NCBI RefSeq assembly: GCF_011947265.1
Contig: NZ_JAATHD010000011.1
Span: 118,068 to 182,067 of the forward strand
Reading direction: 5' to 3'
DNA length: 64,000 bases
From: Paenibacillus sp. HB172176
GTDB taxonomy: Bacteria; Bacillota; Bacilli; Paenibacillales; Paenibacillaceae
Numbering within the stretch: position 1 is the stretch's first letter; each line of letters starts with the position of its first letter. Of this stretch, positions 8,634 to 18,024 are shown piece by piece. A program made the translations under genes and the position numbers. The notes under the pieces were generated by a model that was not told the DNA's origin, did not search any database, and saw only the letters and a list, made by a program, of their open reading frames with translations.

Positions 8634-9962
8634 ATGAAAAAGAAATGGATGACCGCCGCATTGGCGCTTGTTACAGCAGTATCGCTCAGCGCATGCGGCA
8701 ACAACGGAAACAATGGGGGCAATGAAGACAACAACAACGCGGCTCAGAATTCGGCATCGCCCGAACAATCTTCCGCGGCTTCAAACGATCCCGTCAAGCT
8801 GCGCATCGCATGGTGGGGCTCGCAGGAACGCCACGACGCGACGCAGAAGGCTCTCGAGCTATACACGGAACAGCATCCGAACGTCACCTTTGAAAGCGAA
8901 TTCTCGGGCTGGGACGGCTATTTCGACAAGCTGGGCGTGCAGTTCTCGGCCAAAAACGCTCCGGATATTATTCAGATGGACGCTGCGTATTTGAATGAAT
9001 ATGTAGGAAGAAACCTGCTTGCCGATCTGGACAGCGTGGACGTGTCCCAGATGGACAAAGCCTTGATCGAATCGGGCAAGGTGAACGGCAAGCTTTATGC
9101 GATGCCGCTTGGCAGCGCGGCGTTCGGCATGGTCGTAGACAAAGCGGTCGTGGAGAAGCTGGGGCTGGAGGTTCCTGATTTCGGCTGGACCTGGGACGAT
9201 TATTACAAGTTCGGAGAAGAGGCGAAGGCGAAGCTTGGCAAGGACAAATACGTGTTCGTGGATCAAAGCTCCGACCTCTACGATTATACCGCTTATCAGC
9301 TCAGCATGGGCAAGGGACAAGTATTCACAGACGGCAAGCTGACCATCGACAAGGATACCTGGATCGCCTACATGACGAAGCAGAACGAGCTTCGCGAAGC
9401 GGGCATTATTACGCCTGCGGACATGACCGTAACGGACAAAGAGCTTGACCCGAAGATGGACAGCGTCGTGAACGGCAACGCGCTGGCGCGTCATATCTTC
9501 TCCAATCAAGTAGGCTCCATCAGCGGCCTCAAGCCGGATTCCTTCTCCTTCATGTCGCTTCCGAAGGGCTCGGAGACAGGCGGCTGGCTGAAGCCGGGCA
9601 TGTTCTGGAGCGTAAATGCGGGATCGAAGAACGGAGAGGAAGCGAAGAAATTCGTCGAGTGGTTCATTAATAACGAAGATGCGGCGGAGGTGCTGGGCTT
9701 GTCACGCGGCATTCCGGGCAACGCAAAAATCGTGGAAGGCCTGCAGGCCAACTTCAGCGATGCGGATAAAACATCGCAGGAGTTTATTAACAAGGTCGCG
9801 CCTGACGCTCAAAATTTCGTAGCGGAGCCGCAAGGCTGGGGCAATTTCAAGAAGGATTACAAGACCGTCGTCGAAAAGTTAATGTTCAATAAGTCGACTC
9901 CGGAGCAAGCGTACGAGGAGCTGATGAAGAAGGCTGACGAATACGCGGACGCACAGAAATAA
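8634..9962 (+). CDS. Sugar-binding lipoprotein of the ABC importer
   Basis: Solute-binding protein family 1, 442 residues. The lipoprotein signal peptide has a lipobox LSAC with Cys21, then an Asn-rich linker of about 25 residues, then the mature domain starting near LRIAWWGSQERHDATQ. It captures the sugar outside the membrane and delivers it to the permeases at 3333 and 4289. GAGAGGGG lies 11 bases before the ATG. Unlike many importers, the binding-protein gene follows the kinase and regulator genes. A strong terminator right after the stop separates it from the GH115 gene. Confidence 0.93.
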   Translation: MKKKWMTAALALVTAVSLSACGNNGNNGGNEDNNNAAQNSASPEQSSAASNDPVKLRIAWWGSQERHDATQKALELYTEQHPNVTFESEFSGWDGYFDKLGVQFSAKNAPDIIQMDAAYLNEYVGRNLLADLDSVDVSQMDKALIESGKVNGKLYAMPLGSAAFGMVVDKAVVEKLGLEVPDFGWTWDDYYKFGEEAKAKLGKDKYVFVDQSSDLYDYTAYQLSMGKGQVFTDGKLTIDKDTWIAYMTKQNELREAGIITPADMTVTDKELDPKMDSVVNGNALARHIFSNQVGSISGLKPDSFSFMSLPKGSETGGWLKPGMFWSVNAGSKNGEEAKKFVEWFINNEDAAEVLGLSRGIPGNAKIVEGLQANFSDADKTSQEFINKVAPDAQNFVAEPQGWGNFKKDYKTVVEKLMFNKSTPEQAYEELMKKADEYADAQK

Positions 9963-9998
9963 GAATTGGCAATTATAGTGCATAAAACAATGGAAATC

Positions 9999-10042
9999 GA
10001 TCATGGCGCGGTCCCTTATGCGGGAAGCGCCATGATCTTTTT
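9999..10042 (+). terminator. Strong intrinsic terminator between binding protein and GH115 gene
   Basis: GATCATGGCGC (9999-10009) pairs perfectly with GCGCCATGATC (10027-10037). The apex has a further TCCC/GGGA pairing, and TTTTT follows at 10038-10042. It lies inside the longest open frame of the GH115 gene, which argues that the true start is downstream at 10059. Partial read-through would let the binding protein be made in excess over the enzyme. Confidence 0.85.
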
Positions 10043-10058
10043 CGAGGAGGAGCTGTTA

Positions 10059-12197
10059 GTGAAGTTGAACGGAAATGGAAATGAATGGCTGTTAAGCGGT
10101 GAAGTGAAGGTTGCAGCTCCGGATGGCTTGTCATCGGCCATTGGCCACGGCTTGCGAATGCTGATGAGAGATCTCGAGACAAAGCTGGGCGTTCCGCCGG
10201 TTATGACGACAATGGATGATAATGGGACGCAGCTTCGCATCCGGTATGCAGCGGCAGAGGATGAGTGTCCGATGCATGAAGAGGCGTATGGCTTCAGGTT
10301 CCATTCGAGAGAAGAGGGAAACCGGCTTGATATCATCGGTCGGGACGAACTCGGCCTTCTCTATGGTATTCTGCAATTTACGGAAATCTACTTGGGCATT
10401 CACCCATTCTGGTTCTGGATGGATCAATCGATTCGGCAGGAGGAATATGTCGCAATAGCGATGGATAATATGGATAGCAAGCCCAGTAAGGTGAAGTTTC
10501 GCGGCTGGTTCGTCAACGATGAAGTGTGCTTAATTGGCTGGAAGGAGGAGTACCCGCCCAGCCGCGAAATATGGCTGCATGTGTTCGAAGCGCTGCTTCG
10601 CTGCAAGGGGAATATGGTTATTCCGGGGACGGATTTGCCGAAGAGCGGCGTTCATTTGGCGGTTGCGAAGGAGATGGGCCTATGGCTGACGCATCATCAT
10701 GCCGAGCCGCTGGGAGCGGAAATGTTCCTTCGAGCCTATCCGGGGCGAAACGTAAGCTATCTGGAGCAGCCAGAGCTGTTCGAGAAGCTGTGGGCGGAGG
10801 CGATCGAGAAGCAGAAGGAGGATAAGATTCTGTGGGTGCTCTCCTTCCGCGGACAAGGCGACAAGCCGTTCTGGGAAAATGATCCTTCCTTCGATACGCC
10901 CGAAAAACGCGGTGCGATGATTGGCAAGGTGATACGGATTCAGTATGAGATGATTAAGGCCGAGGTGCGCGAGCCTGTATTCTGCGTTGCGCTGTACGGG
11001 GAGATCGCTGAGCTGTATCAGGAAGGGCATGTAAGTCTGCCGGAGGATGTTATCAAGATTTGGGCGGATAACGGGTATGGCAAAATGGTCTCCAGAAGGC
11101 ACGGCAACCTGAATTTGCGCGTGCCCGCTTTACCCCAAGGGGATGAAGCCGGCAAGCACGGCATCTATTATCATGCGACCTTCCATGATTTGCAAGCCTC
11201 AAATCATCTGACGATGTTCCCGGGTTCGGCTGAATTTATCAAATCGGAGGTCGAAGGAGCTTTTCGCGCCGGAGCGGATCAATATTTATTATTAAATTGC
11301 GGCAATATTCGTCCGCATGTATATATTCTTGATCTCATCAGAGCGCTTTGGGATGAAGGAGAGGTAGAGACTGGCAGACATCGGAGCGTCTTTGTTCGAA
11401 GTTATTTTGATAATGGATTTGACGAGCTTGCGGAATTATTCAGGCTGTATGGAGAGACGGCGATTGCGTACGGTCCCCATCCGGATGATCTGGCGGGAGA
11501 TGAATATTATCATCATCCGGCGCGATGCATAATAGGGCATTGGCTGCAGGGTAGGGGAGACCAGACGGACAGCCGTCTTCTCTGGGCAACGGGAGAGGGG
11601 ACGTTCGCGGAGCAAGTTCAATCCTTCGAGTCGCGCTGTGAGGAAGGCTTGCGGAATTGGAATGCCTGGCTTAATCGCGTAGAAGCTGCGGTAGAGCGCT
11701 TGTCGGCGGGAGATCAGGGAGCGGATGATCGGAGAAGAGTGGAGGATCATTTGAAATTTCACGGTTTGCTTCATCGCTCCGGCTGCGAAGGCTTTATGTG
11801 GCTGTGCCGCGCTTATTCGGCGTATGCGGAGGGACGCTATCCGCAAGCGTTCGTGATGGCTTCGCAGTCCATGTGGAGCTATGAGGAAGGGCTGAAAGCG
11901 CTTCGCGACTCGGAGCATGGGAAGTGGGAAAACTTCTACCGGGCTGACTGGCTGACGAATATCGAGAGCACGGTTCGCAATGTGGACACCTTGAGGCAAT
12001 TTCTGCGCATGCATGGGGACAGTCCGGATTTCTTCCTGTGGTACAAGGAATTTCTCATGCCGGAGACGGAGAAGCATATCTATCTGGAGAACACGCATCG
12101 CAATCCGCTGAGCGACAACGAGCTGGCGTTCAGATTGAAGGAGAAGTTCGAAGCCGAGAACGATTTAAGTGGAACGAAAGAAAGTAACGACAAGTAG
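10059..12197 (+). CDS. GH115-type alpha-glucuronidase, cytoplasmic
   Basis: Protein of 712 residues resembling glycoside hydrolase family 115, whose characterised members remove 4-O-methyl-glucuronic acid from xylan and xylo-oligosaccharides. Family-like motifs include DELGLLYGILQFTEI, HPFWFWMDQ, RGWFVNDE, GNMVIPG and LTHHHAEPLG. There is no signal peptide, so it should act on imported oligosaccharides. GTG 10059 is chosen because GAGGAGGAG sits 6 bases upstream. The open frame extends to a TTG at 9966, but that stretch contains a terminator and lacks a ribosome binding site. It is the last gene of the locus and is followed by a second terminator. The exact substrate is not visible from sequence. 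Confidence 0.82.
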   Translation: MKLNGNGNEWLLSGEVKVAAPDGLSSAIGHGLRMLMRDLETKLGVPPVMTTMDDNGTQLRIRYAAAEDECPMHEEAYGFRFHSREEGNRLDIIGRDELGLLYGILQFTEIYLGIHPFWFWMDQSIRQEEYVAIAMDNMDSKPSKVKFRGWFVNDEVCLIGWKEEYPPSREIWLHVFEALLRCKGNMVIPGTDLPKSGVHLAVAKEMGLWLTHHHAEPLGAEMFLRAYPGRNVSYLEQPELFEKLWAEAIEKQKEDKILWVLSFRGQGDKPFWENDPSFDTPEKRGAMIGKVIRIQYEMIKAEVREPVFCVALYGEIAELYQEGHVSLPEDVIKIWADNGYGKMVSRRHGNLNLRVPALPQGDEAGKHGIYYHATFHDLQASNHLTMFPGSAEFIKSEVEGAFRAGADQYLLLNCGNIRPHVYILDLIRALWDEGEVETGRHRSVFVRSYFDNGFDELAELFRLYGETAIAYGPHPDDLAGDEYYHHPARCIIGHWLQGRGDQTDSRLLWATGEGTFAEQVQSFESRCEEGLRNWNAWLNRVEAAVERLSAGDQGADDRRRVEDHLKFHGLLHRSGCEGFMWLCRAYSAYAEGRYPQAFVMASQSMWSYEEGLKALRDSEHGKWENFYRADWLTNIESTVRNVDTLRQFLRMHGDSPDFFLWYKEFLMPETEKHIYLENTHRNPLSDNELAFRLKEKFEAENDLSGTKESNDK

Positions 12198-12222
12198 TGG
12201 AGAGAACAGATTATTCTGGAGA

Positions 12223-12275
12223 AGCGATAGCCGAAAGCTTTCTGTAAGAGAGCTTTCGGCTATCGCTTTGACCTT
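12223..12275 (+). terminator. Terminator after the GH115 gene
   Basis: A perfect 17-bp inverted repeat (AGCGATAGCCGAAAGCT at 12223-12239 with its complement at 12251-12267) has an 11-base loop and is followed by TTGACCTTTGTT. The T tract is interrupted, but the stem is very stable. Confidence 0.75.
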
Positions 12276-12423
12276 TGTTCCCAGGTTTCAAGCGCTGCTC
12301 GGTTTGAGGAATCGGATCATGACTATCGCAGCGGATATCGTTTTGTTAGTTCACGAACGAAACTTTTCTTCCTTTCCATTCGTTGTAAATAATAGCCACG
12401 AATTAGATTAGGGGTGTTATCGA

Positions 12424-14364
12424 ATGCGAAAGAGCGCGATTGGAATTTGCGCTGCGGCGACGGCGCTATTGCTGGCGATTGTTATTAGCGAGAAGGCTGG
12501 GGACAACCATACGAAGGACGGGAACGGTGATGAACGTTCATCAGCTCATGTGCTGGCTCAGAAGAACATCGACTACAACCATGATGGATTAGACGAAAGA
12601 TTGCTTCTTAGAGCGACTTCCGGAACAGTCATCGAGAATGCAGAACCGGGTCCGTTCCAGGGCTCCTATTGGAAGGGGAATGCGGCGCTCGAACTTCGTT
12701 CGGCTGATGGAGCCCTGCTTAGCAAGCTTGATGTCAATCCTTCCTTCGACGGAGAAAAGCTCCAATTCCGGGACGGCAAGAGCTTCGAGCTTAAGCTGGA
12801 GGACTATAACGATGACGGCTATCCGGATTTCACGATTGGGCAATATTTGTCCTCGAATGCTTCCCTCTATACTATCTATTCTTTAAAGCCGGAAGGCATA
12901 GTAGTGCTTCATGAGGGGCTCGTCACGGCTGATCATTCCTATTCTATTGCTTACGAGAAGGCAGGCAATAACAGCTTTGTGAACAGATTCTATGATATGA
13001 ATGAACGGGCTTATAGGGATGTATTGTATACCTGGACAGGAGAGAGCTTTGCGCAGACTGAATGCGAGGGCTGCGAGATGACCTATGATGAAGATGATTC
13101 CGCTCAGGACGTTCAGGAGAAAGACGATTCGTTCACGCAAGAAAATCCTGTGGTGAAGAGGCTGGGGCTTCAGCTTGCTCCATCCCAGAGCGGATTCGAA
13201 ATCACCTATGAAGATATCGGGAATGTATATGTTCAAAACACTTATATCGCGCCACCAAGCGAAACGAGCGCGCATGAATATGCCGTACACCTGCTGCGTT
13301 CCATCGTGCCTGCAGAAGGAGGAGGCGAGCATTACCGGATTGATGCGGTGGTTGTAGACCCCGAAGCCAGGTCTTTCAAGGCTTTCCCGCTTGTCGACGC
13401 CGATCTGGCGGATTCATACGCGGCAGATTCTGTGGCAGGCGCTTACGGCTTTCTGGATGCGCGAAGCCTCCTATATGTATCGGTTGTTAATGATGACGTT
13501 TCGGCTGGGGGCTGTCATTACAGCATCGAGACGCTGGATATCGTATCAGGGCAGCGAGCCGTTCTATTTGATTCGATTCCACAGATTGATGACAACGATC
13601 ATTATGGGCGCGGATGGCTGTATAAGAAGGGAAATACCAGTATTCTCGTGCTGAACAGCTATGGAAGCGGAAAGTTATGGAACTTCAATCTGCTGGATAG
13701 AACCGTCCATCAATGGGAGGGGGTGTTCCGCAACTCGTGGCCGACATTTGGCTTAATCCCTTCTCCTGACGGTGCGGAATTCTGGTATGCGAATCAGGAG
13801 AAGCGAGATTATCGACTCTATGATTTGGACGGAAATAGCCTGCAAAAAGTCGGGTTTAATGATGATCATGAGCTGAGCAAGCCTTTTGAATGGAGTCCGG
13901 ACGGTAGCTACTCCGTGCATGTGGAAGCTCAAGACGGTGGAGAACAACCTGTGCTAGTTGATGACAGCGACTTTCCATTGGTGGCATCGGATCGCTTGAC
14001 CTTCTACGATGCGGAGGCACATTTAGCGATCACTGTGCAAGAGAAGATCGGCTCAGGACGCTTTGTGGAGATAGCAGGGTGGTTCGCTGATAGTGTGTTA
14101 GGTGATGTCTTGCTTGCTCATTATAGTGTGAAGCAGGAAGCAAGGGAGGGGCAAGAGGCAGAAAAGTCGAAATTTGATTATGAAGTTGTGGATCTGAAGC
14201 TCGGCAAACGCACAGCTGTACAAGATGATGAGGAATTAAATCGCTTGAAGAAGCAAGCTCTCGCCAGCGCCGGATCTGGACATAAAATAGAATATAAAAT
14301 GAGACACGGTTGGATAATCACCGGCGATATGAATTATATGCGTGTAGATGAAGGGGGCGAGTAA
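12424..14364 (+). CDS. Secreted or membrane-tethered protein of unknown function
   Basis: Not recognised. It has 646 residues with an N-terminal hydrophobic segment (about 4-21) that could be a signal peptide or anchor. Two acidic loops, DYNHDGLDE (about 50) and DYNDDGYPD (about 127), resemble the Ca-binding loops of FG-GAP/VCBS-like repeats. The C-terminal half contains WSPDGS- and SPDGAEFWY-type motifs reminiscent of beta-propeller blades. Four cysteines are visible in the mature part, including CEGC. The ATG at 12424 has AGGGGTG 8 bases upstream. The stop is directly followed by the GTG of the next gene, so the two are probably co-expressed. Confidence 0.75.
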   Translation: MRKSAIGICAAATALLLAIVISEKAGDNHTKDGNGDERSSAHVLAQKNIDYNHDGLDERLLLRATSGTVIENAEPGPFQGSYWKGNAALELRSADGALLSKLDVNPSFDGEKLQFRDGKSFELKLEDYNDDGYPDFTIGQYLSSNASLYTIYSLKPEGIVVLHEGLVTADHSYSIAYEKAGNNSFVNRFYDMNERAYRDVLYTWTGESFAQTECEGCEMTYDEDDSAQDVQEKDDSFTQENPVVKRLGLQLAPSQSGFEITYEDIGNVYVQNTYIAPPSETSAHEYAVHLLRSIVPAEGGGEHYRIDAVVVDPEARSFKAFPLVDADLADSYAADSVAGAYGFLDARSLLYVSVVNDDVSAGGCHYSIETLDIVSGQRAVLFDSIPQIDDNDHYGRGWLYKKGNTSILVLNSYGSGKLWNFNLLDRTVHQWEGVFRNSWPTFGLIPSPDGAEFWYANQEKRDYRLYDLDGNSLQKVGFNDDHELSKPFEWSPDGSYSVHVEAQDGGEQPVLVDDSDFPLVASDRLTFYDAEAHLAITVQEKIGSGRFVEIAGWFADSVLGDVLLAHYSVKQEAREGQEAEKSKFDYEVVDLKLGKRTAVQDDEELNRLKKQALASAGSGHKIEYKMRHGWIITGDMNYMRVDEGGE

Positions 14365-14766
14365 GTGAAGAAACGGACTTTGTACTTTGCAGGCGGTTTT
14401 GTCCTATTTGTCGGATTGATAATCGGTCTAGGCATCTTTATGATTCACAATATGTTTGGCAATATGCTTCGGCCTTTCACAGTGACGATCCACAACAAAT
14501 CGAGCTTCGACATTGTTTCCATCGAGAGTGGTATTGTTGATGGAAACTCTACAGACATTTCTCAAGCCAAGATCGCAAGCGGAGGCAAGAAGAAGTTAAG
14601 GCCCGATCTTACTCTAACAGGTGAAGGCGCGGTTTATATGAAGGTGACGGATGAGCGAAGCGTGGAGAGGAAAATAAGCGTATGCGGTTATACGGAATAT
14701 CTGTCCGGCAGCGCGTATGTCGTTATTGAGGACAGCGGCACGAAGGTGGAGCAAGATTGTTATTGA
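14365..14766 (+). CDS. Small membrane-anchored protein of unknown function
   Basis: Protein of 133 residues with an N-terminal membrane segment (about 6-30) and an extracytoplasmic beta-rich tail holding two cysteines (about 112 and 132). The GTG start abuts the preceding TAA, and AAGGGGG at 14351-14357 lies 7 bases before it. Close coupling suggests it works with the 646-residue protein. No family recognised. Confidence 0.7.
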   Translation: MKKRTLYFAGGFVLFVGLIIGLGIFMIHNMFGNMLRPFTVTIHNKSSFDIVSIESGIVDGNSTDISQAKIASGGKKKLRPDLTLTGEGAVYMKVTDERSVERKISVCGYTEYLSGSAYVVIEDSGTKVEQDCY

Positions 14767-14835
14767 AGGCTAAATTTGAATGGAATTCATGTTGTTTTTG
14801 TTCATTTTAGTTAGATAAGATGATCAGTTCAATGT

Positions 14836-14841
14836 TATAAT
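14836..14841 (+). promoter_or_regulatory. Candidate -10 element before the Rpn gene
   Basis: TATAAT at 14836-14841 lies 90 bases before the start codon at 14931. No good -35 is seen; TTAGAT at 14811 has a 19-base spacer. Confidence 0.35.
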
Positions 14842-14930
14842 ATAGGGGAATTAGTCAGAGTCAGACATCCTGTATTCGCACCGGAACATTTCAAAGCATG
14901 AGAAATATTCTGAAAAACGGAGATGAAGAG

Positions 14931-15854
14931 ATGTCTGAATGGCTTGATCCCAAGGTCGACTTTGTTTTTAAGAAGATATTCGGCAGTGAAGAAAACAAAG
15001 ATGTTTTATTGGCCTTTTTGAATGAAGCTTTGAAAGAAACCCAGCATAAAAAGCTTACCAAGATCATTCTCGTGAATACTTTTATAGATAAAGATTCTCT
15101 GAGGGATAAGCTTTCCATTCTGGATATTCGTGCTCTTACGGATGATGACAAACAAATTAATTTGGAAATTCAACTGTTTGACAAGCATGATATTGCTCAA
15201 CGAACGCTCTTCTATTGGTCCAGAATGTATGCGGATCAATTGGAAGAAGGGCAGATGTATAAGGATTTACGCCAAACGATTACCATTAACATTGTTAATT
15301 TCAGAGTTGTGCCGAATGATCGATATCATAATGTGTTTCATCTGCGAGAGGATCGTACCGGTCATATATTAACGACTGATATTGAAATTCATTTCTTGGA
15401 ATTGCCAAAGCTTGATTGGGATGATGTGAATGCAGACGATCGTTTAACGAAATGGCTGTTATTTCTGAGATTTCCGAATAAAGTGAATGGGGAGGAATTG
15501 GCGATGGATATGCCGGAATTAAAAAAAGCGATGAAAACACTTGATTTCATCAGTCAAAGCAAAGAAACGCGAGCCATGTATGAAATGAGGCAAAAGGCTA
15601 TGATGGACGAAGCCTCTCTTCGCGACTGGGCTGAGACGGCTGAAGAACGCGGGATGGAAATCGGAATAGCCAAAGGCATGCAACAAGGCATGCAGCAAGG
15701 CATTCAACAAGGCATTCAACAAGGCATGCAACAAGGCATTCAACAAGGCATTCAAGAGGTAGCAAAAAAATTATTGAGAGAAGGTTTGGACGTCTCCCTT
15801 ATTGTTAAAGCAACGGGATTATCAGAAGCAGAGATCCAAAAACTTCAATCATAA
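14931..15854 (+). CDS. Rpn-family PD-(D/E)XK nuclease/putative transposase
   Basis: Protein of 307 residues resembling the Rpn/YhgA-like (PDDEXK_2) family, whose characterised members are DNA nucleases that promote RecA-independent recombination. It has the family opening [14 protein letters not shown] and a nuclease core with LEIQ after DDDKQIN. A run of four-residue repeats (GMQQ/GIQQ, about 245-272) precedes a short helical tail of the kind often found in this family. The ATG at 14931 fits the family start and has GGAG about 8 bases upstream; an ATG at 14898 gives an unsupported extension. No terminal inverted repeats were noticed, so this is probably a stand-alone gene. Confidence 0.85.
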   Translation: MSEWLDPKVDFVFKKIFGSEENKDVLLAFLNEALKETQHKKLTKIILVNTFIDKDSLRDKLSILDIRALTDDDKQINLEIQLFDKHDIAQRTLFYWSRMYADQLEEGQMYKDLRQTITINIVNFRVVPNDRYHNVFHLREDRTGHILTTDIEIHFLELPKLDWDDVNADDRLTKWLLFLRFPNKVNGEELAMDMPELKKAMKTLDFISQSKETRAMYEMRQKAMMDEASLRDWAETAEERGMEIGIAKGMQQGMQQGIQQGIQQGMQQGIQQGIQEVAKKLLREGLDVSLIVKATGLSEAEIQKLQS

Positions 15855-15883
15855 ATGATATTATTAAGGGAGAGATTGCCGGT

Positions 15884-16678
15884 ATGAACGCACATGAAAT
15901 TGATTATGAAATTCTGGGAAGCGAAATGCAATATGTCGAGATTGAGCTGGATCCGGAGGAGAGCGTCGTTGCGGAAGCGGGCGGCATGATGATGATGGAG
16001 GATGGCATACGCATGGAGACGATCTTCGGCGACGGCAGCAATCAAGGCGGAGGCTTCATGGGCAAGCTATTCGGAGCGGGGAAGCGGATGCTGACAGGCG
16101 AGAGCTTGTTCATGACGGTGTTCACGAATGAAGGCATGGGCAAGAAACGCGTTTCCTTCGCGTCGCCGTATCCTGGCAAAATCATTCCCATGGATCTAAG
16201 TGATCTGGACGGCAAAGTAATCTGTCAGAAGGATGCGTTTCTCTGCGCGGCGAAGGGCGTTTCCATCGGCATTGAATTCCAGCGCAAGCTGGGGACGGGC
16301 TTCTTCGGCGGCGAAGGCTTTATTATGCAGAAGCTCGAGGGCGATGGTCTTGCTTTCGTGCATGCAGGCGGCACCATTTGCGAGAAGACATTGCAGCCTG
16401 GAGAGCTCATTCGCGTTGATACGGGCTGTATTGTCGCAATGACGCAGGATGTGGATTACAGCATCGAGATGGTGAAGGGAGTGAAGACGATGTTCTTCGG
16501 CGGCGAGGGACTATTCTTCGCCACGCTGCGCGGGCCGGGCAAGGTGTGGCTGCAGACGCTTCCGTTCAGCAGACTTGCCGATCGAATGGCCGCGGCAGGA
16601 GGAATGGCAGCTACGAATCGTCAGGGAGAGGGAAGCGTGCTTGGCGGCCTCGGAAGATTGCTTGACGGCGACCGCTAA
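15884..16678 (+). CDS. AIM24/TIGR00266 family protein
   Basis: Protein of 264 residues matching the conserved AIM24-like family of bacterial and mitochondrial proteins with a beta-helical fold. Typical features are [21 protein letters not shown] near the N-terminus, a Gly-rich turn ([22 protein letters not shown]), [13 protein letters not shown], and the C-terminal [18 protein letters not shown]. The family has no firm biochemical role. It starts at ATG 15884 behind AAGGGAGAG. It lies 29 bases after the Rpn gene and may share its transcript. Confidence 0.85.
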   Translation: MNAHEIDYEILGSEMQYVEIELDPEESVVAEAGGMMMMEDGIRMETIFGDGSNQGGGFMGKLFGAGKRMLTGESLFMTVFTNEGMGKKRVSFASPYPGKIIPMDLSDLDGKVICQKDAFLCAAKGVSIGIEFQRKLGTGFFGGEGFIMQKLEGDGLAFVHAGGTICEKTLQPGELIRVDTGCIVAMTQDVDYSIEMVKGVKTMFFGGEGLFFATLRGPGKVWLQTLPFSRLADRMAAAGGMAATNRQGEGSVLGGLGRLLDGDR

Positions 16679-16720
16679 GCGGAAAAGCCGGATAGAGCTT
16701 TTAAAGAATTGCAGAAGTAT

Positions 16721-16757
16721 AGACGTCCCGGGCTTCTCACGCTTGGGGCGTCTTCAT
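16721..16757 (+). terminator. Possible weak terminator after the AIM24 gene
   Basis: AGACGTCCC (16721-16729) pairs with GGGGCGTCT (16745-16753), one G-T pair, but there is no real T tract. Confidence 0.35.
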
Positions 16758-16808
16758 GTCGACTGTCTCTAACCGCAATTGATCAGTTGCGTCTTCGCAG
16801 AATAGGTA

Positions 16809-16840
16809 TCATGTACGTACAAGTAAGGGTGTGTTATACT
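16809..16840 (+). promoter_or_regulatory. araR promoter with AraR-type operator
   Basis: TCATGTACGTACAAGT (16809-16824) contains the GTACGTAC core of the AraR box known from Bacillus subtilis. It overlaps the expected -35 region of a promoter whose -10 is TATACT at 16835-16840. Binding there would let AraR repress its own gene. Confidence 0.7.
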
Positions 16841-16874
16841 ATTTCGCATACAACGAATAGATTGAGGTGCGATA

Positions 16875-18002
16875 TTGTTGGAGCCCACTGCGCCAAAATA
16901 TAAACAATTGAAAGAACAAATTCTCGCCTGGATCGTCAAGGGAGAGTTCCAGCCGAATGAAAAATTGCCGTCCGAGAACGAGATGAGCAAGCTGTTCGGC
17001 TTAAGCAGGCAGACGGTGCGCCAGGCTTTGGGCGATCTCGAGCAGGAAGGCTGGCTGTACCGCGAGCAAGGCAAAGGCACTTTCGTTGCGTTGCAATCTG
17101 CGCCTGCCGGCCGCCATGGCATTTCGGGTTATGGAGGCGTCACGATCGGCATGATTACGACACATATCTCGGACTATATCTTCCCGACCATCGTCAGAGG
17201 AGTAGAGTCGAAGGTGCGGGAGAAGGGCGCAAGATTGCTGCTTGCCTCTACGGACAACGAGAAGGAGAAGGAGCGTCAGAGCTTGGAATCGATGCTTCGC
17301 GAACCGTTATCCGGGCTTATTATCGAGCCGACCAGAAGCGCCGAAGGCAATCCCAACTTCAACTTTTTCCTCGCCCTTGAGGCGATGAATATTCCTTATA
17401 TTATGTTAAACGAGCGGTACAGCGACGTGGACGCGCCATGTCTTCGGGTCGACGACGAGCTCGGCGGATACCGGGCGGCGCAATATTTGATTGCCATGGG
17501 ACATATCCGAATAGCGGGCTTCTTCAAGACGGACGATTTTCAAGGCGTTCATCGAATGAGAGGCTTTGTGCGCGCGCATCGCGAAGCCGGCCTCGCAATC
17601 GAGCCGCAGCTTCTGCTCAGATACAGGACGGAGGAGAAGGCAAGCAAGCCTGGTGAAGCGTTGGCCGCATTGCTGCGGCGTTCTTCGGCAGACCGTCCGA
17701 CAGCCCTTGTATGCTACAATGACGAACTGGCCGTACGCATGCTAGATGTGGTGCGTTTGGCCGGATTGGCGGTTCCCGAACAGCTCTCAATCGTAGGCTT
17801 TGACGATGCTACTCTGGCTACGGCTACAGAGACAAAGCTGACTACGCTTGCCCATCCCAAATCGGCAATGGGCGAGGATGCTGTCGAAATGCTCGTCGGG
17901 CTTATGGACAAGCCAGTCGGCGGCGCAACGACTGTCGCGGATAAGGTGTACGAGCCAATTCTTATGGAGCGGGATTCTGTCTGCCCGCCCTTGCAGCATT
18001 AG
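16875..18002 (+). CDS. araR: Arabinose repressor AraR (GntR/LacI chimera)
   Basis: Protein of 375 residues. The N-terminal GntR-type winged helix-turn-helix (about 1-70) has the motif LPSENEMSKLFGLSRQTVRQ. A LacI/PBP1-type effector-binding domain (about 90-375) follows, opening IGMITTHISDYIFPTIVRG. In B. subtilis AraR represses arabinose uptake and catabolism genes until L-arabinose binds. TTG 16875 is followed directly by another TTG; GAGGTG lies 7 bases upstream. AraR-type boxes flank the gene at 16809 and at 18032, consistent with autoregulation and control of araD-araB. Confidence 0.93.
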   Translation: MLEPTAPKYKQLKEQILAWIVKGEFQPNEKLPSENEMSKLFGLSRQTVRQALGDLEQEGWLYREQGKGTFVALQSAPAGRHGISGYGGVTIGMITTHISDYIFPTIVRGVESKVREKGARLLLASTDNEKEKERQSLESMLREPLSGLIIEPTRSAEGNPNFNFFLALEAMNIPYIMLNERYSDVDAPCLRVDDELGGYRAAQYLIAMGHIRIAGFFKTDDFQGVHRMRGFVRAHREAGLAIEPQLLLRYRTEEKASKPGEALAALLRRSSADRPTALVCYNDELAVRMLDVVRLAGLAVPEQLSIVGFDDATLATATETKLTTLAHPKSAMGEDAVEMLVGLMDKPVGGATTVADKVYEPILMERDSVCPPLQH

Positions 18003-18024
18003 ACATGGAGCAAAATAAAAGTTC

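Noticed and set aside
14931..15854. Intact transposon around the Rpn nuclease
   Set aside because: No terminal inverted repeats or target duplications seen; Rpn-family genes are usually stand-alone.
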